A DNA stretch of 33,083 bases, from assembly GCA_029863245.1 (NCBI GenBank), contig JAOTVV010000033.1, positions 1 to 33,083 of the forward strand, read 5' to 3'. Below the pieces are notes generated by a model. It was not told the origin of the DNA. It saw only the letters and a program-made list of their open reading frames with translations, and made no database searches. Below are positions 7,239 to 16,619 of the stretch, in pieces. The stretch's first letter is position 1; the number at the start of each line of letters is the position of its first letter. This DNA comes from Gemmatimonadota bacterium. Lineage in GTDB: Bacteria > Gemmatimonadota > Gemmatimonadetes > Gemmatimonadales > GWC2-71-9. The translations under genes were made by a program, and so were the position numbers.

Positions 7239-9023
7239 ATGCGCCGCACCACCAATCGGCTCACCCTCCTCACGCTGCTCGCCACCCTGACGGCTCCGCT
7301 CGTCCACGCAACCCGTGCAACCGCTCAGGCACCTGAGCCTGCGGCCACCAGCGCGCTGCGTGACACCATCGAGCTGATCGCCGCGGATCAGCGGGCCCTG
7401 TCTCGCCGCTACGGGGTTGCCTACTCACCCGCTCAACGCGAGCGCATGCGGGAGTTCTACACGAGCTGGCGCGCCCGCCTCGCGGCCGTGGATTTCGAGG
7501 CACTGAGCCAAGAGGGCCGAGTGGACTACGTGCTGCTCGACACCGAGCTGCGCTACCGGCTCACCACACGGGACCGAGAGGCTCGGCAGTACGAGGAGAT
7601 GCTGCCCTGGCTCCCGTTCGCACCTACCATCATGGACCTCGAGGAGACGCGGCGGCGCCTGGAGCCGATCGATCCGGCCCAGATCGCCGCGACCCTCGCG
7701 CGGCTGGCGCAACGGATCGACAGCACTCGGCAACATGTGGCAGAGGTGTGGAGCGGGAACGCGGGACGACGATCCACGACACCCACACTCGCGCGCGTCG
7801 TCGCCCGCCGCACCGGGATGCTGCTCCAGGAACTGCGCGAGACCCTGCAGCACTGGAACCGGTTCTACGCCGGATACGATCCGATCTACACCTGGTGGAC
7901 CGCCGAACCCTACGCCAAAGCCGATTCGGCACTGGCGTCGTACGGCAAGGTCCTCCGCGAGACCGTGCTCGGCATCCGCCCGGGAGCGCCCGAGCCAATG
8001 GTCGGCGATCCCATCGGCGCCGACGGCCTCGAGATAGACCTCGCGCATGAGATGATTCCCTACTCCATCGATGAGCTGATCGCCATCGCGGAGCGGGAGT
8101 TCGCGTGGTGTGAGGCGGAATACCGGAAAGCCGCGCGGGAGATGGGCTTCGGTGACGACTGGAGGGCCGCGCTCGAGCAGGTGAAGCAGCGCTACGTGCC
8201 GCCCGGTGACCAGCCGCGGCTCATCCGCGATCTCGCGAGAGAGGCGGAGGCGTTCGTCGAAGAGCACGGCCTCCTAACCGTACCGCCGCTCGCCAAAGAG
8301 GTCTGGCGCATGGAGATGATGTCGCCGGAGCGGCAGCGCGTGGCGCCGTTCTTCCTGGGCGGCGAAGTCATCCAGGTATCGTACCCCACCGACGGCATGA
8401 CCCACGAGGAAAAACTCATGAGCATGCGGGGCAATAACCCGCACTTCTCCCGCGCCACCGTGCACCACGAGCTGATCCCCGGTCACCATCTCCAGGGGTT
8501 CATGACCTCACGCTATAACGCGCATCGCGGGATGTTCTCCACGCCGTTTTGGGGCGAAGGCTGGGCGCTCTACTGGGAGATGCTGCTCTGGGACCTCGAC
8601 TTCCCACGCAGTCCGGAGGATCGCATCGGCATGCTGTTTTGGCGTTCCCACCGCGCGGCGCGGATCATCTTCTCGCTCCGGTTCCACCTGGGCACCATGA
8701 CGCCCGACGAAGCGGTGGACTTCCTGGTGGAGCGCGTGGGACACGAGCGGGCGAACGCCGAGGGGGAGGTGCGCCGGTCGGTGGCGGGAGATTATTCGCC
8801 GCTGTACCAGGCCGCGTACATGCTCGGCGGTATCCAGTTCCGCGCGCTTCACCAAGACCTCGTGGGTTCCGGGCAGATGACGGACCGCGAGTTCCACGAC
8901 GCGATCCTGCACGGGGGCCGGATGCCGGTGGAGATGGTGCGGGCTCGGCTCACCGGTGAGCCGCTGACGCGCGACTACTCGGCCCGCTGGCGGTTCGCAG
9001 GGGACCCGCTCTCACGGCGGTAG
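7239..9023 (+). CDS. Secreted DUF885 family metallopeptidase-like protein
   Basis: A 594-residue protein. ATG 7239 was chosen because it is followed by a clean Sec signal peptide (residues 1 to about 31, ending ATAQA) and preceded by CGGAGA at 7225-7230; an earlier in-frame start at 7182 would bury the signal. The hallmark is H409-H-E-L-I-P-G-H-H417, the HExxPGHH-type motif of DUF885 proteins, which look like zinc-dependent peptidases of the gluzincin type; a downstream 'EGWALYWE' supplies a likely further Glu ligand. The length matches the family (about 550-620). It is probably periplasmic, acting on peptides or peptide-like substrates; the actual substrate is unknown. A second DUF885 protein at 20825-22762 has a Tat leader instead. 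It appears to be a single-gene unit, 10-37 bp before the next lipoprotein gene. Confidence 0.9.
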   Translation: MRRTTNRLTLLTLLATLTAPLVHATRATAQAPEPAATSALRDTIELIAADQRALSRRYGVAYSPAQRERMREFYTSWRARLAAVDFEALSQEGRVDYVLLDTELRYRLTTRDREARQYEEMLPWLPFAPTIMDLEETRRRLEPIDPAQIAATLARLAQRIDSTRQHVAEVWSGNAGRRSTTPTLARVVARRTGMLLQELRETLQHWNRFYAGYDPIYTWWTAEPYAKADSALASYGKVLRETVLGIRPGAPEPMVGDPIGADGLEIDLAHEMIPYSIDELIAIAEREFAWCEAEYRKAAREMGFGDDWRAALEQVKQRYVPPGDQPRLIRDLAREAEAFVEEHGLLTVPPLAKEVWRMEMMSPERQRVAPFFLGGEVIQVSYPTDGMTHEEKLMSMRGNNPHFSRATVHHELIPGHHLQGFMTSRYNAHRGMFSTPFWGEGWALYWEMLLWDLDFPRSPEDRIGMLFWRSHRAARIIFSLRFHLGTMTPDEAVDFLVERVGHERANAEGEVRRSVAGDYSPLYQAAYMLGGIQFRALHQDLVGSGQMTDREFHDAILHGGRMPVEMVRARLTGEPLTRDYSARWRFAGDPLSRR

Positions 9024-9060
9024 TGGACAAGATATGAGCACTGATGACGCGGGGGGCCAG

Positions 9061-9645
9061 ATGCTGCACCGCAGGCTCATCCCATTCATCGCGGTGGCAG
9101 CGCTCATCGCCTCCGTTGGCTGTGCTGGCGCGCCAGCCCAACAATTCAAGTACGAGGCGGACGTCGGCGTGGTGGTCCCGGATGGTGCTGGCGGCCACTG
9201 TCTCGTCATCCCACGAGAGGCGATCGACTCGGGCACAGCACTTCAACTCGTGTCCACGTCGTTCGCCGGGTCCGGAGAGGCGCCGTCGGTGGGCCGGCTG
9301 CGTGTGACCGGCGACGAAACCGGTGGTTGCGGGGAGATCCACGCCGGCCCGTCCGACCACCGCTACCGCGTCGCGCTCCCGGACGGATACTCCACGTGGG
9401 GCGCACCGCACGTGGCGCTGTTCGAAGCCGGGTCCGTCACCATCCAGGACGGCGAGCCGGTCGGGGACCTGGACGGCGACGGAACGCCGGAGCGGTTCCG
9501 GATGTGCGCCAGCATGGAGGGCCTGCATCTCACCATCTGGTCCGGCGACCTGCTCAGCGGCACGCGCCGGTGGCATTTCTACTACTACCTCGGCTACGAC
9601 GTGGAGCCCGACTGCACCGAGGCGGAGTACGCGATTTCTCCGTAG
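9061..9645 (+). CDS. Lipoprotein of unknown function
   Basis: A 194-residue protein from ATG 9061. An in-frame ATG at 9034 would add nine residues ahead of the basic MLHRR n-region. The leader MLHRRLIPFIAVAALIASVG ends at a Cys that could be lipid-modified. The mature part is beta-rich, with a GDLDGDGTPERFR segment resembling the calcium-binding loop of FG-GAP/EF-hand-like repeats (D-x-D-x-D-G). There are five or six Cys outside the leader, which could form disulphides in the periplasm. It starts 37 bp after the DUF885 stop and may be co-transcribed. The function is not recognised. Confidence 0.75.
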   Translation: MLHRRLIPFIAVAALIASVGCAGAPAQQFKYEADVGVVVPDGAGGHCLVIPREAIDSGTALQLVSTSFAGSGEAPSVGRLRVTGDETGGCGEIHAGPSDHRYRVALPDGYSTWGAPHVALFEAGSVTIQDGEPVGDLDGDGTPERFRMCASMEGLHLTIWSGDLLSGTRRWHFYYYLGYDVEPDCTEAEYAISP

Positions 9646-9745
9646 CACGGACTGGGGCGTCGTGGGGCCGAATCGGAGCGATCTTGTTAGGATTCCGTGA
9701 GACGCACATACTTGGTCCGGTTTAAGGAGTCTGTAGCGGCCTCAC

Positions 9746-9763
9746 CGCGACGGCGCCGTCGCG
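9746..9763. promoter_or_regulatory. Perfect 18-bp palindrome upstream of the activase gene
   Basis: CGCGACGGCGCCGTCGCG is its own reverse complement. A second small hairpin, CCGGCATTGCCGG, lies at 9810-9822. Both sit in the 209-bp gap between the lipoprotein and the activase gene. They could be a terminator for the former (no T run follows) or a regulator site for the latter. Confidence 0.4.
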
Positions 9764-9854
9764 TTCGCGCTGTCGCGTGCAGCAGCCGCGTGGGCGCCCG
9801 TAGCTCGACCCGGCATTGCCGGCCAGGCCCACGTCGAACCGACTGGTGGTGCTG

Positions 9855-12800
9855 GTGACGGATGTCTTCCTGGGGATCGATGTCGGATCGACGACGGTCA
9901 AGGCCGTCGCCGTGGACCGAACCACCTCCATCCTCGCCCAGCGGTACGTTCGCGCGCACGGGCAGCCCCGGCCGACCATCCGGGGAGCGGTTCGGGACGT
10001 CCTGCAGGTCGTCGATCCCTCGGATATCCGCGGCGTGGGGCTCACCGGCTCCGGCGGCGGGCCGACCGCGGCGCTCATCGGGGGCTCTCACGTCAATGAG
10101 CTGATCGCCCAGACTCGAGCCTTAGGCGAGCTTTACCCCCAGGCGCGTACGGTAATCGAGATCGGCGGACAGGACAGCAAGTTCCTGTCGCTTCAATGGG
10201 ACGCCGACATCCGCCGCATGACCCTACTGGATTTCGCGATGAACACCGTCTGCGCGGCGGGGACAGGATCGTTCCTCGACCAGCAAGCCGAACGGCTGGG
10301 CATCACGATCGACCGAGAGTTCTCGACCCTGGCGCTCGAATCCCGGAACCCCGCCAGGATCGCCGGCCGGTGCACGGTGTTCGCCAAGTCGGACATGATC
10401 CATTTGCAGCAGAAGGGCACACCACTCCCGGACATCCTTGCCGGTCTCTGTCTCGCCCTGGCGCGCAACTTCAAGAGCACCATTGGGAAGGGTAAGGCGT
10501 TCATCCCGCCAATCCTGTTCCAAGGAGGCGTGGCATACAACGGCGGGGTGGTGCGGGCCTTCGAGACCGCACTGAAACTGGAGTCGGGCGAGCTGATCGT
10601 TCCCGAGCACCATTGGCTGATGCCCGCCATCGGCGCCGCACTACTGGCGATGGACGAGGTAGACGACGGCCGATTCACCGTGTTCCGCGGCCTCGATCCT
10701 CTCGAGACGGCGGTCCGCACGGCGCCGTCGAGTCGCAAGAGCCTGGCTCCGCTGTCCGCACCGACGCCGTCAGACGCGGGAGCCGCTTTATCGCCACTCC
10801 CAATACCATCCTCTCGGGAAACCGTGTACGTCGGCATCGACGTCGGCTCGATCAGCACCAAGGTCGTGCTCATCGACCGAGACGCACGCGTGCTGGCGCA
10901 CCGCTACTTGCCCACGGCCGGCGCGCCCCTCGACGCGGTGCGTCGGGGACTCCGCGAGGTCGGGATGGAGGCCGACGGCTGGGCAGACGTGAGGGGCGTC
11001 GGCGCGACCGGCTCGGGACGGTACCTGACCGCGGATTTCGTCGGGGCCGACGTCGTGCGCAATGAGATCACCGCGCAGGCGCGGGCGGCCACCGCCATCG
11101 ATCCCACGGTGGACACGATCTTCGAGATCGGCGGGCAGGACAGCAAGTATGTGCGGCTGGACCACGGTGCGGTGGTGGACTTCGCCATGAACAGCGCCTG
11201 CGCCGCCGGTACCGGATCGTTCTTGGAGGAACAGGCCGACCGGCTGCGGATCGACATCGAGCGGGATTTCAGTCGCCTGGCCCTCTCGTCCGCCGCGCCG
11301 GCATGTCTGGGCGAGCGATGCACCGTCTTCATGGAATCCGACCTCGTGCACCACCAGCAACAGGGTGCCGGGGTGAACGAGCTGGCGGCTGGCTTGGCCT
11401 ACTCCATCGCGCAGAACTACCTCAACCGGGTGGTCGACGGTCGCGCGGTGGGCCGCAACGTGTTCTTCCAGGGAGGTGTGGCCGGAAACTCGAGCGTCGT
11501 TGCCGCCTTGCGGATGCTCACCGGCCGCCGGATTACCGTGCCGCCGCATCACGAGGTCACCGGCGCGATCGGTGTGGCGATCCTCGCCTTGGAACAGTTC
11601 GAAGTGCGCCGCGAACAATCGTCGCAGGATGGGGACCTCCACCTGCCGACACGGTTCAGGGGATTCGATCTCTCCACTCGCGAGTACGAAGCCACGACCT
11701 TCGAGTGCAAGGCGTGCGCCAATCTGTGTGAAATCAGTCAAGTGGTCATCGACCACGAGGCCCCGATCTTCTATGGCGCCCGTTGCGACAAGTTCGAGGA
11801 GGCCGGGCGTACCCCGGCGCACGGCGGCGCGGCCGAGGTCCCTGACCTCTTTGCGGAGCGGACCGCGCTGCTCCTGGGCGATTACGCGGCGCCCAACGGG
11901 CGTCGCAATGGGCGCCGGCGCGTCGCCATCCCGCGGGCGCTCGTGTTTCACGACCTGTTCCCGTATTGGCGGACCTTCTTCGGGAACCTGGACATCGAGC
12001 TGGTTCTCTCGGACAGCACCAATCCACGCATCCTACGCACTACGTTGGAGGCCGCTTCGGTCGAGACATGTCTGCCCGTGAAGCTGGTGTACGGCCATGT
12101 GCTCGACCTCGTCGAGCAGGATGCCGACTTCATCTTCCTGCCCAGCGTGATCAACCGCGAAAACGTGGCCCCGGGCCAAGCCGCGAACATGTACTGCCCG
12201 TTCATACCGGCCGCGTCGCATCTCGTGAGGGCTCACGTGGAGTCCAACGGCGGCCGACACCGCGTGCTGCACTTCCCGCTCCACCTGCTGTGGGACCAGG
12301 TGGGACGTGGCGAGTTGAAGCAGCTTGCCGGTCAGTTGGGGGTGGCGAAACGGCGCATCGGTGCCGCCGCGGCCGCCGGCGCGGCCGCGCAGCGCGAATT
12401 CTACGCAGACCTGCGACGGCGTGGTCGCGAGGTGCTGGAGCAGCTCGACCGCGGGCGACCGGCGGCCGTGTTGGTTGGCCGGCCATACAATGCCTGCGAC
12501 CCCGGCGCCTGCCAGGACTTGCCGCTCAAGGTGCGCAAGTTGGGCGTGCTCCCGATCCCCATGGACTTCCTGCCGCTCGAGACCGTTGACGTCTCCGCTC
12601 GGTACGGCAACATGTTTTGGCGCAGCGGGCAGGACATCCTCGCGGCAGCAACGCTCATCAGGGACGATCCCCGGCTCCACGCCATCTATCTGACCAACTT
12701 CAACTGCGGACCCGACTCGTTCATCATCAGCTTCTTCCGGGAGATCATGGGCGACAAGCCGTTCCTCGAGCTGGAGCTGGACGATCACATGGCCGACGCG

Positions 12801-12875
12801 GGCGTGGTGACCCGTTGCGAAGCGTTCTTCGAGAGCCTGGGGGTGGGACGCGGCCGCCTCGGAGCGTCGACGTGA
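9855..12875 (+). CDS. Doubled 2-hydroxyacyl-CoA dehydratase-type activase (BadF/HgdC ASKHA) fused to DUF2229 region
   Basis: About 1006 residues from GTG 9855 (GTG 9846, GTG 9849 and TTG 9816 are in-frame alternatives; none has a strong ribosome-binding site). Domain 1 (about 5-300) and domain 2 (about 324-600) are both ASKHA ATPase modules. Each has GIDVGS, IGGQDSK, CAAGTGSFL and RCTVF motifs; the Cys in the last two are those that bridge the single 4Fe-4S cluster between subunits in HgdC. The C-terminal part (about 620-1006) carries ECKACANLCE, GARCDKF and NRENVAPGQ, typical of the DUF2229 portion of large activase-related proteins. Known activases use ATP to push an electron to a low-potential dehydratase cluster. 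Here one chain could act as an internal activase dimer. The partner-type domain is encoded next door with a 4-bp overlap. The substrate is unknown; no CoA-dehydratase pathway genes are nearby. Confidence 0.88.
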   Translation: MTDVFLGIDVGSTTVKAVAVDRTTSILAQRYVRAHGQPRPTIRGAVRDVLQVVDPSDIRGVGLTGSGGGPTAALIGGSHVNELIAQTRALGELYPQARTVIEIGGQDSKFLSLQWDADIRRMTLLDFAMNTVCAAGTGSFLDQQAERLGITIDREFSTLALESRNPARIAGRCTVFAKSDMIHLQQKGTPLPDILAGLCLALARNFKSTIGKGKAFIPPILFQGGVAYNGGVVRAFETALKLESGELIVPEHHWLMPAIGAALLAMDEVDDGRFTVFRGLDPLETAVRTAPSSRKSLAPLSAPTPSDAGAALSPLPIPSSRETVYVGIDVGSISTKVVLIDRDARVLAHRYLPTAGAPLDAVRRGLREVGMEADGWADVRGVGATGSGRYLTADFVGADVVRNEITAQARAATAIDPTVDTIFEIGGQDSKYVRLDHGAVVDFAMNSACAAGTGSFLEEQADRLRIDIERDFSRLALSSAAPACLGERCTVFMESDLVHHQQQGAGVNELAAGLAYSIAQNYLNRVVDGRAVGRNVFFQGGVAGNSSVVAALRMLTGRRITVPPHHEVTGAIGVAILALEQFEVRREQSSQDGDLHLPTRFRGFDLSTREYEATTFECKACANLCEISQVVIDHEAPIFYGARCDKFEEAGRTPAHGGAAEVPDLFAERTALLLGDYAAPNGRRNGRRRVAIPRALVFHDLFPYWRTFFGNLDIELVLSDSTNPRILRTTLEAASVETCLPVKLVYGHVLDLVEQDADFIFLPSVINRENVAPGQAANMYCPFIPAASHLVRAHVESNGGRHRVLHFPLHLLWDQVGRGELKQLAGQLGVAKRRIGAAAAAGAAAQREFYADLRRRGREVLEQLDRGRPAAVLVGRPYNACDPGACQDLPLKVRKLGVLPIPMDFLPLETVDVSARYGNMFWRSGQDILAAATLIRDDPRLHAIYLTNFNCGPDSFIISFFREIMGDKPFLELELDDHMADAGVVTRCEAFFESLGVGRGRLGAST

Positions 12876-14140
12876 GCACCACGGCGTTACGCAAGACCGT
12901 CCTCATCCCCCGCATGTGCGATCACGCCCTCACCGTCGGGGCCGCGATGCGAGCGCAGGGCGCCCGGGCCGAGGTCCTGCCGCCGCCGGACGACGAGACG
13001 CTCGCGATCGGGCTCAACCTGTGCGCCGGACGCGAGTGTTCGCCCTGCTTCACGTGTACGGGTGACATCATCCGCCGTGCCCGACAACCCGGATTCGATC
13101 CCGCGACGTCGGTGTTGTTGATGCCCACCACGGCGGGACCGTGTCGCTTCGGACAGTACAGCACCTTGTTGCGGAACGTGCTGGACGAGCAGGGACTCGG
13201 CGACATGGAGATCGCCTCGCCGTCGGGCGAGAACTCCTATCGCGGGTTCAGTGACCACCCCGCCAAGCTCCGAGCCCTCATGTGGGAAGGCGTGGTGGCC
13301 GTCGACCTGCTCCAGAAGCTCCTGCATGAGTACCGGCCCTACGAGACGGAGGCGGGAAGTGCCGACCGACTCTACGCTCGACGCCTCGATCTGGTGGTGG
13401 AGGCGACCGCGGCCGGTGGCGGGACACACACGGTGAAGTCGTTGCGCAACGCCGCCGCGGAATTCGCGGCGCTCCCGGTCGATCGCCGTGAGCTGAGACC
13501 CCTCATCGGCCTCGTGGGCGAGATCTACCTCCGCTTCAACACCTACAGCAACCAGGACGTCGCGCGGCAGGTCGAGAACGCGGGCGGTGAAGTGACGGTG
13601 GCCACGCTCATGGAGTGGTTGTACTTCACGAACTGGCAGGCCAAGCGTCTCGCCTCCTCCCGCGGGGCGCACACCGAGTTCTTGAAAGTGTCTCTGGTGG
13701 ATCTCTATCAGCAGCGCGCAGAACACCGTCTGCTCAACGCGGTGGCCCACGCGCTGCGGTACCCACATGAAGCAGCGGTTGCGCAACTCATGTCGAACAT
13801 CCGCCCGTATTACGAACCCATGCTCGGCACCGAGGCGGTCCTGAGCATGGGGAGGGCCATCGAGTACGCGCGGAACGGATTGAGCGGCATCCTGAACATC
13901 ATGCCCTTCTCCTGCATGCCCGGAATCATCGTCGCCGGGATGGCCCCGCAGATCCGGGCCGACCTGGATAACGTGCCTTGGCTCGACGTCATCTATGCGG
14001 CACAGGGTGGAACGAATATCCAGACGCGTCTGGAAGCGTTCATGCACCAGGCCCACCAGTTCCAGCGGCGCCGGTCCGCCCAGGCCGGCAGCAACTCTCA
14101 CGACCGGTCTGCCGCGCGTTCATCCTCGCCGCTAAGTTAG
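12872..14140 (+). CDS. HgdB/double-cubane-like Cys-rich dehydratase-type partner protein
   Basis: A 422-residue protein from GTG 12872, whose GTGA overlaps the stop of the activase gene, so translation is probably coupled; earlier in-frame starts lie inside the activase gene and are rejected. Near the N-terminus C51-x4-C56-x2-C59-x2-C62 and C91 (GPCRFGQ) could bind an iron-sulphur cluster, and PFSCMPG near residue 345 gives another conserved Cys. 'LVGEIYLRFNTYSN' and 'RPYYEPMLGTEAVLSMG' resemble the C-terminal portion of the large (about 1400-residue) activase/dehydratase fusion proteins. Here the fusion is split in two genes. The family is thought to receive electrons from the ATP-driven activase. 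The reaction is not identified. The last 30 residues are Ser/Arg-rich and look like a disordered tail. Confidence 0.82.
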   Translation: MSTTALRKTVLIPRMCDHALTVGAAMRAQGARAEVLPPPDDETLAIGLNLCAGRECSPCFTCTGDIIRRARQPGFDPATSVLLMPTTAGPCRFGQYSTLLRNVLDEQGLGDMEIASPSGENSYRGFSDHPAKLRALMWEGVVAVDLLQKLLHEYRPYETEAGSADRLYARRLDLVVEATAAGGGTHTVKSLRNAAAEFAALPVDRRELRPLIGLVGEIYLRFNTYSNQDVARQVENAGGEVTVATLMEWLYFTNWQAKRLASSRGAHTEFLKVSLVDLYQQRAEHRLLNAVAHALRYPHEAAVAQLMSNIRPYYEPMLGTEAVLSMGRAIEYARNGLSGILNIMPFSCMPGIIVAGMAPQIRADLDNVPWLDVIYAAQGGTNIQTRLEAFMHQAHQFQRRRSAQAGSNSHDRSAARSSSPLS

Positions 14141-14185
14141 GCGTTCGGCTCGACCGGCGATCCCGAACCCCATCCCACCTCCCGG

Positions 14186-15604
14186 ATGTCCACACCCACG
14201 CGCGCGCCCAAATCGTTCGACCGCTCCATCGTGGAGGGCCCCATCCCCCGCGCGGTGTGGAAGCTCGCGTGGCCTACCATGCTCCAGAATGTCCTCGGTG
14301 GCCTGCAGGGAATCGTGGACCACGTGATGGTGGGTCGCTACGTCGGCTTCACAGGCAACGCGGCTATCGGCGTGGCGTGGCAGATCTTCCTCGTCGTCAT
14401 CGTCTTCATCGCCTCGCTGTTCACCGGCATGGGTGTGCTGGTGGCGCGGTTCGCCGGCGCCAACGATCCCAAGAAGGTGAACCGCACCGTCTACCAGGCT
14501 TTCATCACGGCAGGGGCCCTGTCACTCGGCGTGCTCGCTCCCCTCGGCTACGTGCTGTCGCCATCCCTGCTCGGACTGGTGAACGCCACACCGGAGGTCC
14601 AGGCCGAAGCGCTGCCTTACCTCCGCATCATGTTTGTGTTCAGCCTCGGCATGCTCGTCTTCTTCATGTTGGGAGGCGCGCTGCGCTCGGCCGGCGACGC
14701 GCGTACGCCATTGCGCTACGGCATCGCCCTCACCGCACTGAACATCGTGCTCAACATCGTGTTCATCCGCGGCCTCGGGCCGATCCCGGCATTCGGTACC
14801 GCGGGTGCCGCGATGGGCACCGTGACGGCCGGCGGCATCCTGAGCGTCGTCGCGCTGCACCGGCTCTTCTTCTCACACCGCTGGGTGGTGCAGTTCCACC
14901 GCGGCATGCGGCTCTCGCCCGATTGGCGGATCATCCGCTCCCTGTTCCGGTTCGGCATCCCCGCCGGCATCCAGGGCGTGGCGATGAACATCGGCGGCGT
15001 AATCCTGCTGCGCTTCATCGGCTCGCTCGCGCGGAGCGCGGAGGCCCAGGCCGCCTACGCCGTGGGCTATGCGGAGCTGTTCTCCCTCATTACGTGGACC
15101 TCGGCCGGTCTCATGGGTGCGGCGGCTGCCGTGGCCGGTCAGAACCTGGGCGCCGGCCGCCCGGACCGCAGCCTCCACGGCGTGCACGTGGCCGCATTCA
15201 TCGGGCTCGGCGTGGCCGCTGCCGTCGGCGCCGCGTTCCTCACCATCCCGCGCACCTTGCTCGGAGTCTTCGGCATGAACGATCCGGTCGTGGCCGACTT
15301 GGGAGTGCAGCTGCTCGGGTTCCTGAGTGTGTCGGGGTTGTTCGTGACGGTGGCGCTGGCCTACACCGGCGGCCTCCAGGGCACGGGCGACACCAAGAGC
15401 CCGCTCTACATCTCCATCGTGTCGCAGCTCGTCGTGCCGCTTGGCATGTGCGGCGTGATCGACCACTTCGGCACGCTCAACGCGGACGACATCTGGCTCG
15501 CGATCGTGCTGGGGCACGTCACCCGGGCCACGCTCAGCGTGGCGCGGTTCCGGCAGGGCCGGTGGCGGGATATTCGGGTAGAGATCGAGCCGGTCGGGGG
15601 GTAA
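14186..15604 (+). CDS. MATE family multidrug/cation efflux transporter
   Basis: A 472-residue protein from ATG 14186. It shows about 12 hydrophobic helices arranged as two similar halves: MVGRYVGFTGNAAIGVA in the first half is the recognisable MATE start, and QGTGDTKSPLYISI in the second half is the typical loop after helix 10. MATE proteins export drugs or metabolites across the inner membrane in exchange for Na+ or H+. There is a 45-bp gap after the dehydratase-like gene in the same orientation, so it could share the transcript, but a functional link is not evident. The start lacks a strong ribosome-binding site (CCCGG only). Confidence 0.92.
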   Translation: MSTPTRAPKSFDRSIVEGPIPRAVWKLAWPTMLQNVLGGLQGIVDHVMVGRYVGFTGNAAIGVAWQIFLVVIVFIASLFTGMGVLVARFAGANDPKKVNRTVYQAFITAGALSLGVLAPLGYVLSPSLLGLVNATPEVQAEALPYLRIMFVFSLGMLVFFMLGGALRSAGDARTPLRYGIALTALNIVLNIVFIRGLGPIPAFGTAGAAMGTVTAGGILSVVALHRLFFSHRWVVQFHRGMRLSPDWRIIRSLFRFGIPAGIQGVAMNIGGVILLRFIGSLARSAEAQAAYAVGYAELFSLITWTSAGLMGAAAAVAGQNLGAGRPDRSLHGVHVAAFIGLGVAAAVGAAFLTIPRTLLGVFGMNDPVVADLGVQLLGFLSVSGLFVTVALAYTGGLQGTGDTKSPLYISIVSQLVVPLGMCGVIDHFGTLNADDIWLAIVLGHVTRATLSVARFRQGRWRDIRVEIEPVGG

Positions 15605-15688
15605 CCGCCCAGCGTTCTGCGTAACGTGTTGCCCCACAACAGCTTTCGACGATGTGCCGTACGGTTGGGTGCGACGGTGCTCACGGTT

Positions 15689-15733
15689 CCGTGACGCCGC
15701 TGTGGTTGACCAGGTATCGTTGCTGAAGGCGCC
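15689..15733 (+). repeat. 45-bp dispersed repeat, copy 1 (upstream of lipoprotein genes)
   Basis: CCGTGACGCC, then 14 unmatched bases, then GGTATC and TGCTGAAGGCGCC, with the same spacing as at 18700-18744. This copy ends 54 bp before the ATG of the small lipoprotein gene at 15787. Confidence 0.6.
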
Positions 15734-15786
15734 GGTGGCCCCCGTTCCCGGCGGCTCGATTCTGCGACGTGGAGAATGTTGCTTCG

Positions 15787-16221
15787 ATGCGCACACCCTG
15801 GTTGCTCACGCTAACCCTGGTACTCGGCTGCGCTTCAACGGTCGGGCCGGACCTCAGCGGTACGTTCGCTGTGGCCGCCAACCTGGGCGAGCCGTTCACC
15901 CTCAAGGTGGGACAGCGAGCGCGGATCGATGACGCGGATCTCGCCGTGCGCTTCGTGGAGGTAGTGGGCGACTCCCGCTGCCCCAGCAACGCGCTCATCC
16001 TGTGCGTGTGGGAAGGCGACGGCGCGATCCTCGTGGAGATCGCCCCGCTCGGCGGTGGGGACGCGCGCGCCGACACCCTGCACACGACGCTCGATCCCAA
16101 GTGGGTGCTGATGGGCACCGTGTTGCTTGAGCTGCTGCAAGTCGACCCGTATCCCACGGACTTTACGCCGATCCCGCTCGACGCGTACGAGGCCACGTTC
16201 ACCGTGAGGATGGTTCGGTGA
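15787..16221 (+). CDS. Small lipoprotein of unknown function
   Basis: A 144-residue protein from ATG 15787, followed by a short lipoprotein leader (MRTPWLLTLTLVLGC); the in-frame start at 15769 would place six residues ahead of the basic n-region. The mature domain is a compact beta-rich region with two Cys (SRCPSNALILCVWEGDG) that probably form a disulphide; it reads like an immunoglobulin-type fold but no family is recognised. It overlaps the next gene by 4 bp (GTGA), so the two lipoproteins form a coupled pair. Confidence 0.75.
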   Translation: MRTPWLLTLTLVLGCASTVGPDLSGTFAVAANLGEPFTLKVGQRARIDDADLAVRFVEVVGDSRCPSNALILCVWEGDGAILVEIAPLGGGDARADTLHTTLDPKWVLMGTVLLELLQVDPYPTDFTPIPLDAYEATFTVRMVR

Positions 16222-16619
16222 GGCACCGCTGGGGTCTCGGGGTCGTTTCATTGGTCGCTGCCACCGTGATGGTGTCGGCCGGCGGATGCGACGGCGCCGC
16301 AGGGCCGGATAACGTGAGCGTGCGGCTCGAGAACGCCTCCCCGGCGTCCTTTGCCGAGGCGACGCTGTATACGTCGGAGGGGCCACAGACGTCGTACGAT
16401 GTCGGAACCGGAGAGTCGACGCCCTACATCGCCGTTGCGACCGCGTATCGCATCGCCACCACCGAGGTAGTAATCGAGGACGACACGCTCCGGCTCCAGG
16501 TGATCGACTTCGTGGGCGAGGAGCCGTTATCGGCCGGCCGGTACACCTACGTGATCTCGGTGGTCGGCCTTGGTACGGCGAGTCCGTCCCTCACGCAAGA
16601 GATTCGCAAGGACACCTGA
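16218..16619 (+). CDS. Small lipoprotein of unknown function, coupled to the preceding one
   Basis: A 133-residue protein from GTG 16218, which overlaps the upstream stop codon by 4 bp. The leader ends VSAGGC, a good lipobox. The mature domain starts VRLENASPASFAEATLY, a beta-sandwich-like pattern common in small secreted proteins of Gemmatimonadota (recollection of style, not a named family). No catalytic motif is seen. It is probably membrane-anchored at the periplasmic side and expressed together with the 15787 gene. Confidence 0.72.
   Translation: MRHRWGLGVVSLVAATVMVSAGGCDGAAGPDNVSVRLENASPASFAEATLYTSEGPQTSYDVGTGESTPYIAVATAYRIATTEVVIEDDTLRLQVIDFVGEEPLSAGRYTYVISVVGLGTASPSLTQEIRKDT

Noticed and set aside
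13978..15624. 548-codon frame overlapping the MATE gene
   Set aside because: Arg/His-rich alternative frame; the MATE frame has 12 helices and conserved motifs.
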